Shown here piece by piece: positions 29,786 to 38,371 of a stretch of 64,000 bases of DNA. The stretch's first letter is position 1, and every line of letters begins with the position of its first letter. The DNA lies in contig NZ_AUCA01000011.1 in the NCBI RefSeq assembly GCF_000429525.1, positions 1-64,000 on the forward strand. Direction: 5' to 3'. The position numbers and the translations under genes are program-made. A model generated the notes under the pieces. The model was not told the origin of the DNA and did no database searches. It saw nothing but the letters and a program-made list of their open reading frames with translations. This stretch comes from Alicyclobacillus contaminans DSM 17975. GTDB taxonomy: Bacteria > Bacillota > Bacilli > Alicyclobacillales > Alicyclobacillaceae.

Positions 29786-29814
29786 AATATAACATAAGCC
29801 ATGGGCAACATCAA
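29786..29814 (-). promoter_or_regulatory. SigA-type promoter of rpsB
   Basis: TTGATG, an exact 17-base spacer and TATATT on the minus strand. The -35 overlaps the last codons of the upstream SwrB-like gene. The predicted start near 29779 gives a leader of about 115 bases. Confidence 0.7.
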
Positions 29815-30539
29815 CCATTTACCGGCGAATGCTCTGTATCCCCAATGGGGGTCAGCAAGAGTTGTCGGACCTGTTGAATATCCTCCTTGGATACGCCGAG
29901 TTGACGCATCATCGCCTCGTCGGAGAGCCCGGCCTGCAGCCCATCGAGGATGGCGAAGTAGGGGTCCATGGGCAAGTCGTCCGTCGAAGCGACGGTCGGT
30001 TCCGCCACGGACCCCACAGTGGTTGCCACAGCTCCGTTGGAAGCTGAAGGGGGTTCTGCGACAGCGTTCTGCCTCTCCGCCGAGGACGTGGTGGACAGGG
30101 TGCCCGTTGGTTCCTGGCGCTCGGCCAGCGCCTCCGCCCCCGCCGTCGCGGCCCCGTCGGCGCGCGCCGCGAGTTCCTGCCGCAACGCCTCCAACTCCGA
30201 CTGCCATTGACGCCGGTCGGCTTCCCAGGCGGCTTGCATCGAAGCCAATCGATCTTCAAATGCGGTTCGCAGGCCCTCCACCTCGTTCATGAATTCCGAA
30301 TAGATGTCCTCCAGCACGGCGACCACCGCGTCGGCGCGTTCCCCCTCCGAACGGGCCGCCCCAATCTCATCATTGCCCGCCGCAGAGCGATTGGAGATGG
30401 CCGGTTTCACCGGCGACCAGCCGGATTTCAACCAAGTGAAGAAACTCGGCCGATTCTCCTTGTTATTCCGCTGTGTATACCAGTACAGACCGACAGCGCC
30501 CGCGATGATCACCGCGTAGATGGAAAGTATAACCCACAC
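29811..30539 (-). CDS. SwrB-like membrane-anchored coiled-coil protein
   Basis: A 242-residue protein with one N-terminal membrane helix (VILSIYAVIIAGAVGLYWY). A charged linker follows, then a coiled-coil stretch (about residues 70-125, rich in E, R, L and A), an Ala/Thr/Pro-rich low-complexity region, and a C-terminal segment LDGLQAGLSDEAMMRQLGVS resembling a helix-turn-helix. This plan and the position just before rpsB match the B. subtilis swrB slot (DUF6115-type proteins), where SwrB promotes flagellar assembly. Sequence similarity to SwrB itself is weak, so I give no symbol. The gene follows cheD after 27 bases; no sigD lies between them. Confidence 0.7.
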   Translation of the reverse strand: MWVILSIYAVIIAGAVGLYWYTQRNNKENRPSFFTWLKSGWSPVKPAISNRSAAGNDEIGAARSEGERADAVVAVLEDIYSEFMNEVEGLRTAFEDRLASMQAAWEADRRQWQSELEALRQELAARADGAATAGAEALAERQEPTGTLSTTSSAERQNAVAEPPSASNGAVATTVGSVAEPTVASTDDLPMDPYFAILDGLQAGLSDEAMMRQLGVSKEDIQQVRQLLLTPIGDTEHSPVNG

Positions 30540-30566
30540 GTGGAGCCCCTCTTCCTCAGAAAACCC

Positions 30567-31070
30567 TCAGATGTAGTATGTGCCCCGCATGGCGGTCCGA
30601 ACAGACAAACGGCCCGTTGCGATGTCGAATTCGATGGTCCGTCCCACATTGCCGCCAACGTCGGCTGCCACCACCGGCACCCCCAACTGATTGAGCGCAT
30701 GGTTTACCGCTTCCACATTTCGGGGTCCCACGCGCAGAATATCCGACTGCCCGGCGGACGCAAACATCTGCGCGCCGCCCGCAATTTTCGCGCGGATGAA
30801 ATCCCGTTTGCCACCAATTTTCATGACTTGTTCGAACAACCAAGGGACGCCGACATCGGCATACTTGGTGACGTTCGTGGCTCCCACCGGTGACGTGGGG
30901 AGCATCACGTGCACCAGTCCCGCCACCGCCGCCGTCGCATCGTACAAAACCACCCCGACACACGAACCGAGGCCCGACGTCCGCAGCCGCATCGGGGCGC
31001 GCGCCACACCGCCCTCGGCGATGCCAATCTTGCGCACCAGCTCTGCTTCCTGACGGAGCGCATCGTTCAT
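30567..31070 (-). CDS. cheD: Chemoreceptor glutamine deamidase CheD
   Basis: A 167-residue deamidase that modifies chemoreceptor glutamines and, in B. subtilis, partners with CheC. The catalytic Cys is in GLGSCVGVVLYD and the His and Thr/Ser in GLVHVMLPTS; AKIAGGAQMF follows. The ATG at 31070 overlaps the cheC stop by 4 bases (ATGA), so cheC and cheD are translationally coupled. The longer GTG start would lie within cheC. Confidence 0.96.
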   Translation of the reverse strand: MNDALRQEAELVRKIGIAEGGVARAPMRLRTSGLGSCVGVVLYDATAAVAGLVHVMLPTSPVGATNVTKYADVGVPWLFEQVMKIGGKRDFIRAKIAGGAQMFASAGQSDILRVGPRNVEAVNHALNQLGVPVVAADVGGNVGRTIEFDIATGRLSVRTAMRGTYYI

Positions 31071-31684
31071 GTGCACCACCCCAGCGCACACAGCAGGGTG
31101 GTCAGAGAGTCCGGATCGGGAAGGAGAAAAAAGTGTCCCTGCACATCGAATTTCCCTTGGCTGATCACGGTATCAATCAAAATCGCTTCGTCACACACTT
31201 CACCAGCAGACAAAATGCCAATATCGAGGATCGCCGCCGCCATATCGATGGCCACCGCAGGCACCGACTGCGTCAGTGTCAGATGCGTCAGCGTGCCAAT
31301 CGCGTTCATATACGATCCGCCAAGAATATTCCCGACTTCCGCCAACGCCGATATCTCGAGTTCATTAAATTCCAAAGTTTCCTGCTGGCCCGGCAACAGT
31401 CGGCGCAGGAGCTGCTTTGCGCTGGGAAGGGAGAGCATCAACAGCATATTGCCGTGTACGTCCCCCGTCATGCGCAGATAAATCCCTGCGGCCACAACTT
31501 CATCGCCGCCGACAGCGTCCGCGATCTCGTTGAACGCGCACATGCGCGCACTGGTCACGGAGATCTTGACTTCTTCTCCAAGAAGCGCGGACAATGCCGA
31601 CGCAGCGTGGCCTGCGCCAATGTTGCCCACCTCCCGCAGGATGTCTTCGTGCTCCGCTCTCCAGTCTGATCGGTTACTCACCAT
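31067..31684 (-). CDS. cheC: CheY-P phosphatase CheC
   Basis: A 205-residue member of the CheC/FliY/CheX phosphatases. Two active-site helices are visible: LREVGNIGAGHAASALSALL and LAEVGNILGGSYMNAIG. The second keeps the full E-x2-N-x22-P pattern; the first lacks the Pro at the expected place and may be weak. The ATG at 31684 overlaps the cheW end by 11 bases. In B. subtilis CheC together with CheD takes part in adaptation, and the same coupling is likely here. Confidence 0.94.
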   Translation of the reverse strand: MVSNRSDWRAEHEDILREVGNIGAGHAASALSALLGEEVKISVTSARMCAFNEIADAVGGDEVVAAGIYLRMTGDVHGNMLLMLSLPSAKQLLRRLLPGQQETLEFNELEISALAEVGNILGGSYMNAIGTLTHLTLTQSVPAVAIDMAAAILDIGILSAGEVCDEAILIDTVISQGKFDVQGHFFLLPDPDSLTTLLCALGWCT

Positions 31685-32144
31685 GCACCGCCAACTCAGC
31701 TTCCTGCAACTGTTTTGCCTCCGCCTCCGAGAGCACTTTCGGGAGATTGACCAAAACCAGCAGATCCTCGCCGCTGCGGTAAACGCCATTCAGGTATGCG
31801 GCATGCATCCCGCCCACCATGCTCGGCGGCTCCTCCACCGCATCGCTGTCAATTGTGCGCACGTCGTGGACCGAGTCGACCACAACGCCGACCACCATAT
31901 CATCCACTCGCACCACCACCATGCGCGTATCCTCGGTGTACTCGGCGGCTTCGAATTGGAACCGTTCCCTCAGGTCTATCACGGGAACCACTTGCCCCCG
32001 CAGGTTCACCACCCCTTTGATGAAGGGCAGTGTCCGCGGCACCCGCGTGATCTCCATCACCCGCTCAATGGACTCCACCTGAGCCACCGGCACTCCGTAC
32101 TTTTCGCCTGCCAAGCTGAACACCACAATCTGCTGCTCTGCCAT
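31674..32144 (-). CDS. cheW: Chemotaxis coupling protein CheW
   Basis: A 156-residue SH3-like adaptor that joins CheA to chemoreceptors. The core shows EKYGVPVAQVESIERV, LPFIKGVVNLRGQVVPVIDL and VGVVVDSVHDV, all standard. The ATG at 32144 has AGGAGG nine bases upstream; the GTG six codons earlier overlaps this site. It is placed between cheA and cheC. Confidence 0.97.
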   Translation of the reverse strand: MAEQQIVVFSLAGEKYGVPVAQVESIERVMEITRVPRTLPFIKGVVNLRGQVVPVIDLRERFQFEAAEYTEDTRMVVVRVDDMVVGVVVDSVHDVRTIDSDAVEEPPSMVGGMHAAYLNGVYRSGEDLLVLVNLPKVLSEAEAKQLQEAELAVHGE

Positions 32145-32178
32145 TTCATGATTCCTCCTCACCGCATGGATTGAACAC

Positions 32179-34224
32179 TTATGACAACAATGCCATCAGC
32201 GAATGCACGTCCACAATCAGCGCGATTCCGCCGTTGCCGAGAATGGTGGCCCCCGCAAAGTAGCGGACCGATTCCAGGTATTTCCCGAGCGACTTGTGGA
32301 CAATTTCCTGTTGCCCTACGAGGTCGTCCACAATCAACGCGATGGCTTTGCTGCCCTCGCGACAGATGACAGCCTGCCACGGATAGGCGCCGGCGCTCGG
32401 CCGTCCGAACAACAGATCGCCGAAGTCCAACAAAGGTACCAGGCTTTCGCCGTACGTCAGCACCTTCCGGCCATGCACCAGCGACAGGTCGCTTTCGTTC
32501 ACCTCCCGGACTTCGGACACGCTGTCGAGCGGGATGGCGAACGCATCGCCGTCCACCATCACCAGCAGGGCCTGCGAAATCGACAGGGTTAACGGCAACT
32601 GAATTCGGAACGTGGAACCTTTTCCTCGTTCTGAGTCGATTTCAATGCTGCCCCCGAGCGACTCCACTTTGCCTCGCACCGCGTCCAGACCAACACCGCG
32701 GCCGGAGATGTCCGACACCTTGTCAGCGGTGCTGAAACCGGAGGCAAACAACAGTTCGTATGCCTGCTGCCGCGTGAGGGTGGCTGCTCTCGCCGCGTCA
32801 ATCACGCCTTTCTCAACCGCTCGGCGCTTCACTTTTTCCACGTCGATGCCGGCCCCGTCATCGCCCACCTCGATGAAAACCCGCTGGCTGGCTGAGTACG
32901 CGCGCAGAAAAATCGTTCCCTCCGCAGGTTTTCCCTGCCGTAGACGGTCTGCGCTGGACTCCAATCCGTGGTCCGCCGAATTGCGGATCAGATGGACCAA
33001 CGCTTCACCCATCTCATCGATGATGGTCCGGTCCAACTCCGTCTCCATTCCGGACATCTCCAGTCGAATCTGCTTGTCCAACGACTTCGACAAGTCTCGG
33101 ACCATTCGCGGGAAGCGTTGAAACAGCGTTTCCACCGGGACCATCCGCAGCGACAGCACCGTCCCCTGCAAATCGTTGGCGATGCGCGAAATATGGTCGC
33201 TGAGGGTCTTCAAATCCACGTGGTTCAATTCATCCGCAATCGACGCCAACCGGGTCTTGTCAATGACCAATTCGCTGAGCAGGTTCATCAATCCATCCAA
33301 CCGCTCCACCTGTACGCGGATGGTTCGCTCCACCTTTTCCACTTTGCTCCTGGGCGACGGGCTGCTCGTCTTCGCAGGCCGTTGCGCAGAGCTGGACGAA
33401 GCCGTATCCGTACCGCTGCGGGCGCCGGATGTCCCCTTTTCAGTTGGTGCGGTCGGCTGCCGCTCCAACCATTCCTGGAACCACACGAGCTCGGCCCCCG
33501 CGACTTCAGAAACGCCCCGGACGGTCCCCAGACACTGCTCCGCGTCGCCCTCGAAGGCGACGAGCCACAGCAGCTCAAACGTCTCAAATTCCCCGGTTTG
33601 CATCACGTCCGCCGGCGGTGAGCAGGCCAGCACCTGCGCGAAGTCATCCATGGCGCGCTGAACCAGAATCGCCCGGGCCGCCTTCATTTGACAGGAGGGT
33701 TCCAAAGTCACCGTCAGTACCGCCACGGGCAATCCCATCTCCTGACACTGCTTCGCCATGCTCAGCGCAGCTTCATCGAAAACGGATGCCGCCTGGACCG
33801 TTGGTCCTGCGACCGCGGCCGCGGCCGCCACTTCACCCGTGGTGCCCGCCATCGCCTGTTGCAATTTTTTTACGAGTGCCTCGTGGTCCCCGTCCGGCAA
33901 GCTCCCGGTGTCGCGCAGTGCCGCCAAATCGGATTCCAGCGCGTCCACGCATTCGAACAGCGCATCCATCACCGGCTGCGTCAATTGCTCCGGATGCTGA
34001 CGGAGGGCTCCCAGTGCATCTTCTAGCTTGTGCGTCAAGTTTGCCATGGCTTGGAATCCCATGGTGGCGCTCATCCCCTTCAGGGTATGCGCCGCCCGAA
34101 ACATGACCGCAAAGTCGTCATCCACCGGCTCTGTCTGCTCCATTTTGAGCAGCAGCGAGTTGAGGATTTGCGTATTCTCTTGGGACTCGTCCAGAAAGGC
34201 CTCTAAATACTGTAAATTATCCAT
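32179..34224 (-). CDS. cheA: Chemotaxis histidine kinase CheA
   Basis: A 681-residue hybrid-type kinase. The P1 domain carries the phosphoacceptor His46 in FRAAHTLKGMSATMGF. A variable P2-like region and a Ser/Pro-rich linker follow. The P3 dimerisation helices come next (about 300-370), then the P4 kinase with N-box HLIRNSADHGLE at about 406, the G1 region VGDDGAGID and the G2 region SGRGVGLDAVR at about 506. A CheW-like P5 domain (about 540-681) ends the protein. It phosphorylates CheY, encoded 7.6 kb upstream in the same orientation. The B. subtilis neighbour cheB is absent between flhG and this gene. Confidence 0.97.
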   Translation of the reverse strand: MDNLQYLEAFLDESQENTQILNSLLLKMEQTEPVDDDFAVMFRAAHTLKGMSATMGFQAMANLTHKLEDALGALRQHPEQLTQPVMDALFECVDALESDLAALRDTGSLPDGDHEALVKKLQQAMAGTTGEVAAAAAVAGPTVQAASVFDEAALSMAKQCQEMGLPVAVLTVTLEPSCQMKAARAILVQRAMDDFAQVLACSPPADVMQTGEFETFELLWLVAFEGDAEQCLGTVRGVSEVAGAELVWFQEWLERQPTAPTEKGTSGARSGTDTASSSSAQRPAKTSSPSPRSKVEKVERTIRVQVERLDGLMNLLSELVIDKTRLASIADELNHVDLKTLSDHISRIANDLQGTVLSLRMVPVETLFQRFPRMVRDLSKSLDKQIRLEMSGMETELDRTIIDEMGEALVHLIRNSADHGLESSADRLRQGKPAEGTIFLRAYSASQRVFIEVGDDGAGIDVEKVKRRAVEKGVIDAARAATLTRQQAYELLFASGFSTADKVSDISGRGVGLDAVRGKVESLGGSIEIDSERGKGSTFRIQLPLTLSISQALLVMVDGDAFAIPLDSVSEVREVNESDLSLVHGRKVLTYGESLVPLLDFGDLLFGRPSAGAYPWQAVICREGSKAIALIVDDLVGQQEIVHKSLGKYLESVRYFAGATILGNGGIALIVDVHSLMALLS

Positions 34225-34267
34225 ACACCCTTACCCCCTGCGGGCTCGAATTATAACCCAATTGTCA

Positions 34268-35155
34268 TCATGCACTGTGTCCCGCGTCTGTCTTGCTCCC
34301 GCGACGTCCGAACAACCGTTCCATGAAACCGGCGAGCCCTCTCGGTTTGACCGCTTCCTGCTGATCCAGGTTCCGAATCAGTTGCTCGATGCAACGGGCC
34401 GCCTGCGAATTGGGATAGGAATCCAGCAGCGCTTCCTGCCGCTTCACCGCCATGGAGACGTGCGCGTCATCCAAAACGTAGCCGAGCACGCCCACCTTCA
34501 AATCGAGAAACCGATCCGCCACAGCACACAATTTATCGGCGGTCAACCGTCCCTCCGTGAAGTTTTTCGCACGGTTGACCACCAACCGCACCGGCGGCAC
34601 ACTGCCCCGCACCACCAGCATTTTCAGGAGCGCGTACGCGTCCGCAACCGATGTGGGCTCCGGCGTCGTGACCAGGAGGAGCTCATCGGCCGCGTGCAGC
34701 AGTCGGCTCACATTTTCTGTTAGGCCAGCGCCGCTGTCGATGAGCACGACATTGAATTTCTCGTGCAGACGCTGCATCTGTTGAACCAACTCTTCCATCT
34801 GTTCCGAGGTGAACTCTTGAATGTTCAACAGTCCGTTTCCTGCGGACAGAAACGCCAATCCGGAGGAATGGTACTCCAGCGCCTCGAAGATGCTCGTACC
34901 CTGAGCCACATCGACAATCGTCTTGCGGGGGCGAACGCCGAGCAACACCTCCACATCCGCGAACCCCACGTCGGCATCAATGACAATCGGCCGCTGTCCC
35001 GCCTTTTGCAGCGCAAGCGCCATATTCACGCAGACATTCGATTTGCCAACGCCCCCCTTGCCGCTGGCAATGGCCAGAACACGATGCGGCGCGGGTTCCG
35101 CCGATTGTCTGTGCGCCATCAACGCCCTGAGATGCTCCGCTTGGTCGCCCATCAT
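34268..35155 (-). CDS. flhG: MinD-like ATPase FlhG (YlxH)
   Basis: A 295-residue ParA/MinD-family ATPase that controls flagellum number and placement. The N-terminus DQAEHLRAL (residues 4-12) is the FlhF-activating motif. The deviant Walker A is SGKGGVGKSNVCVN, with VIDADVGFADVEVLLG (switch I) and VLIDSGAGL. A basic C-terminal tail GLAGFMERLFGRRG resembles the membrane-targeting helix of the family. It overlaps flhF by 4 bases (ATGA). Confidence 0.95.
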   Translation of the reverse strand: MMGDQAEHLRALMAHRQSAEPAPHRVLAIASGKGGVGKSNVCVNMALALQKAGQRPIVIDADVGFADVEVLLGVRPRKTIVDVAQGTSIFEALEYHSSGLAFLSAGNGLLNIQEFTSEQMEELVQQMQRLHEKFNVVLIDSGAGLTENVSRLLHAADELLLVTTPEPTSVADAYALLKMLVVRGSVPPVRLVVNRAKNFTEGRLTADKLCAVADRFLDLKVGVLGYVLDDAHVSMAVKRQEALLDSYPNSQAARCIEQLIRNLDQQEAVKPRGLAGFMERLFGRRGSKTDAGHSA

Positions 35156-36330
35156 GACGCCCCCCCAACGATCAAACGAAGAAGATTCTCAAACGACGCC
35201 ACCTCGATGTCATCCGGGACATTCTGGCCTGTGGTGACATACGACAGCGGCTTGCGATAGGCATCCAACAGGTTCAATATCGCGCCGTACGTCGAGGTCT
35301 CGTCCAGCTTCGTAAACAAGAATTTGTCGATGGGCAGGTCTGCGAAGGCTGCGGTCACTGCCTCCATGTCCTCGCCTTTGCTGGCAGCGGAGAGCACGAG
35401 AATCGTTTCGTCCGCACCGACAGCTTCGAGCAAGCCGCGCACTTCCTCCACATGCCGATCCATCCGGAAATTGCGCCCCGCGGTATCCATCAACACCAGG
35501 TCGCAGTTGGACAATCGCCGCATGGCGGCCTGCGCTTCGTCCTCGTGATACACCACTTCAAGCGGGATGTTCAAAATGTTTGCGTACGTTCGCATTTGGT
35601 CCACCGCGGCAATCCGGAACGTGTCGGTGGTCAGCAACCCGATTCGGCGTTTGCCAGCCAACACGTGCAGGGACGCCAATTTCGCAATGGTGGTGGATTT
35701 CCCGACACCGGTGGGACCGACCAGCGCAACCACCCGCGACGTCGGTTCGATGGGCCGTGCCTCCACCTCGGCCAGTTCGGTCATCACCCGCTTCAGGAAT
35801 GCCTCATGCGCACCCTCTGCTTCCGACGGATCGTCTGCCCTCAGCCACCGCACAATTCGCTCCTCACTCACACCTTGCCGCAACAACTGCTGCATCAGCG
35901 GCGGCCGCATCGGACTCGACGGTCCGCCAACCATCGTTCGCAGCATCTGCTTCATCTCTTCGATTTGAGCACGCACGTCATCCAAAGGTGTCGATGTCGG
36001 ATGGCTGACACCGCCCGACGGCTCGCCCGCGGACGTGTCAGCACCGGTCCCTGCAGCCGCCTGAGCCGCATCGTTTTCACCCGCCGGCCGAACTGGCGCC
36101 GCGGCTCGCCCAGCCTTCATTTGCGACCATTCTCTGGGACCGGCAATCCGCACAGGGACGTCGTCACCCGCAGCAGCCAGCACCTCAATGCGCTTTGTCC
36201 GCCACAACCCCAGCCATTTTTTGATGGTGATCCGCTTGCTGCTGAGGATGACCGCGTCCTTGCCCAGTTCACGCCGAATCTGGATGACCGCATCCGGCAT
36301 TTCGCGCACCACGTAGCGACGGATCATCAT
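35152..36330 (-). CDS. flhF: SRP-type GTPase FlhF
   Basis: A 392-residue GTPase that positions the flagellar basal body. The N-terminal B domain (RYVVREMPDAVIQIRRELGK) and a Pro/Ala-rich linker are followed by the NG domain. Its P-loop is ALVGPTGVGKSTTIAKLA, with LLTTDTFRIAAVDQMRTYA, VLMDTAGRN and LTKLDETSTYG. It is normal length. The start ATG follows the flhA stop by one base, and the end overlaps flhG, its regulator. Confidence 0.96.
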   Translation of the reverse strand: MMIRRYVVREMPDAVIQIRRELGKDAVILSSKRITIKKWLGLWRTKRIEVLAAAGDDVPVRIAGPREWSQMKAGRAAAPVRPAGENDAAQAAAGTGADTSAGEPSGGVSHPTSTPLDDVRAQIEEMKQMLRTMVGGPSSPMRPPLMQQLLRQGVSEERIVRWLRADDPSEAEGAHEAFLKRVMTELAEVEARPIEPTSRVVALVGPTGVGKSTTIAKLASLHVLAGKRRIGLLTTDTFRIAAVDQMRTYANILNIPLEVVYHEDEAQAAMRRLSNCDLVLMDTAGRNFRMDRHVEEVRGLLEAVGADETILVLSAASKGEDMEAVTAAFADLPIDKFLFTKLDETSTYGAILNLLDAYRKPLSYVTTGQNVPDDIEVASFENLLRLIVGGAS

Positions 36331-36331
36331 G

Positions 36332-38371
36332 TCACAGGTTCACCACCCCTCCGCTCTCAATATCAATGGACGGATCCAACTCGTTGTACGACAGCACCAC
36401 CAGGTCGGGCAGCGAACGCATCAACCAGCGTCGCACCGCGAGCCGGAGGTGTGGATGGGTGAGCAGAATCGGCGTCTTTCCGAGCGCGGTCAGGCGGTTC
36501 GCCTCTTCGCGCAGTTTCCGGAACACCTGCTGTGCCACTGCGGGATCGAGACTGATGTACGCGGCACCTTCTTGTTGCACGAGCGCGCCCTGGATGGTGT
36601 CCTCCACGACGGGCGAGAACGTGATGACCGTCAGCGGCTCGCCGGGAACTCGGAACTGATGGCAGATTTGCCGAGCCAGCGCCTGACGAACATATTCCGT
36701 GAGGACTTCCGGGTCCTTAATCTGCTTTCCATAGTCTCCAAGCGTCTCCAAAATGGTGACCAGATCCCGAATGGATACCTTCTCCTGCAGCAGATTTGCC
36801 AACACCCGCTGCACCTGTCCCACCGACAAAGTGTTCGGAACAACATCTTCCACAGCCGCCGGCGCGACTTCCCGCAGGTGATCCAGCAGCGCTTTGGTGT
36901 CCTGGCGGCTCAGCAACTCGTGGGCATGTCGCTTCAATACTTCCGTCAAATGGGTTGCAACCACCGAAGACGGATCCACCACCGTGTACCCGGCCGCCTC
37001 CGCGCGCAGCTTCATATCCCCGGTCACCCACAGCGCCGGCAACCCGAACGCGGGCTCGGTGGTCGGGACACCAACAACGGTGGAGTCTTCAATGCCCGGA
37101 CTCATGGCCAGCCAGTGTCCCATCAACAATTCGCCAACCGCCACCTCAACTCCTCGTATCTTGATGGCGTATTCCGTCGGTTTTCGCTGAATGTTGTCGC
37201 GAATGCGAATCGTCGGGATCACCATGCCAAGCTCAGTCGCCAATTGGCGCCGAATGAGCACAATCCGCTCCAACAGATCGCCGCCCTGCTTGCTGTCCAC
37301 AATGGGAATCAAACCGTAGCCAAACTCGAACTCAATCGGCTCAACTTGGATCAGGGAAAGCACACTTTCGGGTTTCTTCGTCTCCTCCCGCTGTGTCCGA
37401 ATCTCCTGTTCCTGCTCGGTCTTCTGCGCTTTCAACGCAGACTGGCGAACGCGCCAACCTGCGAATGCGACCACGGCGGCGATGGGCAGCGTGCGGAACA
37501 GCCCGATGGGTGTCAATCCGAGGAGCGCGATGGCACCAGCCACAATGAAGAGGGTTCGCGGATAAGAGAACACCTGCTGCACCACGTCGGTGCCGAGGTT
37601 GCTGTCGGACGCAGCCCGCGTCACCATCAGCCCGGTCGCGGTAGACAACAGGAGGGCAGGCAATTGGCTCACGAGGCCATCACCGACGGACAGGAGCGTG
37701 TACTGCTGCAGGGTGGACTGCCAGTCCCCCTTGTTCATCGCCATGCCAATGATGAACCCGCCAACAATGTTAATCGCCACAATCAAAATGGCTGCGATGG
37801 CATCTCCTTTGACAAATTTCGACGCACCGTCCATCGCACCATAGAAGTCCGCTTCCCGTTCGATATTCTGGCGCCGCTCTCTGGCCTGCGCCTCCGTGAT
37901 CAGTCCTGCGTTGAGATCCGCGTCAATCGCGATTTGCTTTCCCGGCATGGCATCCAACGTGAACCGCGCCGCGACCTCAGCCACGCGCTCAGCGCCTTTC
38001 GTGATCACAACAAACTGGATGACGACCAGAATGAGAAAGATGATGAACCCCACCACGGGATTGCTGCCGATGACGAAACTCCCAAACGTGTGGATGACTT
38101 CACCCGCTTGCCCCTTGGACAAAATCAAACGGGTCGAAGATACGTTTAACGCCAGTCGATACAATGTCGTGATCAGCAGCAGCGATGGAAACACCGAAAA
38201 TTGCAGCGGCTCGGTATTGTTCATCGCAACCATGAGCACGGTCATGGAAATAAACAGGTTGATGACAAGCAGCACATCCAACAGCATCGGCGGTATCGGG
38301 ATCACCAGCATCACAATGATGCCAAGCACGCCTATCATCACGATGAGATCTGATCGTTTCACCCTTGTCAC
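36332..38371 (-). CDS. flhA: Flagellar export gate protein FlhA
   Basis: A 679-residue export-apparatus protein with about eight N-terminal membrane helices (to about residue 320) and a large cytoplasmic domain that binds chaperones and substrates. Family signatures are QFVVITKGAERVAEVAARFT, LDAMPGKQIAIDADLNAG and ASKFVKGDAIA. It is full length. The end abuts flhF and the start overlaps flhB by 4 bases. Confidence 0.98.
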   Translation of the reverse strand: MTRVKRSDLIVMIGVLGIIVMLVIPIPPMLLDVLLVINLFISMTVLMVAMNNTEPLQFSVFPSLLLITTLYRLALNVSSTRLILSKGQAGEVIHTFGSFVIGSNPVVGFIIFLILVVIQFVVITKGAERVAEVAARFTLDAMPGKQIAIDADLNAGLITEAQARERRQNIEREADFYGAMDGASKFVKGDAIAAILIVAINIVGGFIIGMAMNKGDWQSTLQQYTLLSVGDGLVSQLPALLLSTATGLMVTRAASDSNLGTDVVQQVFSYPRTLFIVAGAIALLGLTPIGLFRTLPIAAVVAFAGWRVRQSALKAQKTEQEQEIRTQREETKKPESVLSLIQVEPIEFEFGYGLIPIVDSKQGGDLLERIVLIRRQLATELGMVIPTIRIRDNIQRKPTEYAIKIRGVEVAVGELLMGHWLAMSPGIEDSTVVGVPTTEPAFGLPALWVTGDMKLRAEAAGYTVVDPSSVVATHLTEVLKRHAHELLSRQDTKALLDHLREVAPAAVEDVVPNTLSVGQVQRVLANLLQEKVSIRDLVTILETLGDYGKQIKDPEVLTEYVRQALARQICHQFRVPGEPLTVITFSPVVEDTIQGALVQQEGAAYISLDPAVAQQVFRKLREEANRLTALGKTPILLTHPHLRLAVRRWLMRSLPDLVVLSYNELDPSIDIESGGVVNL

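Noticed and set aside
36329-38149. 606-codon plus-strand frame opposite flhA
   Set aside because: Antisense of a complete FlhA; low-complexity His/Arg/Gln composition.
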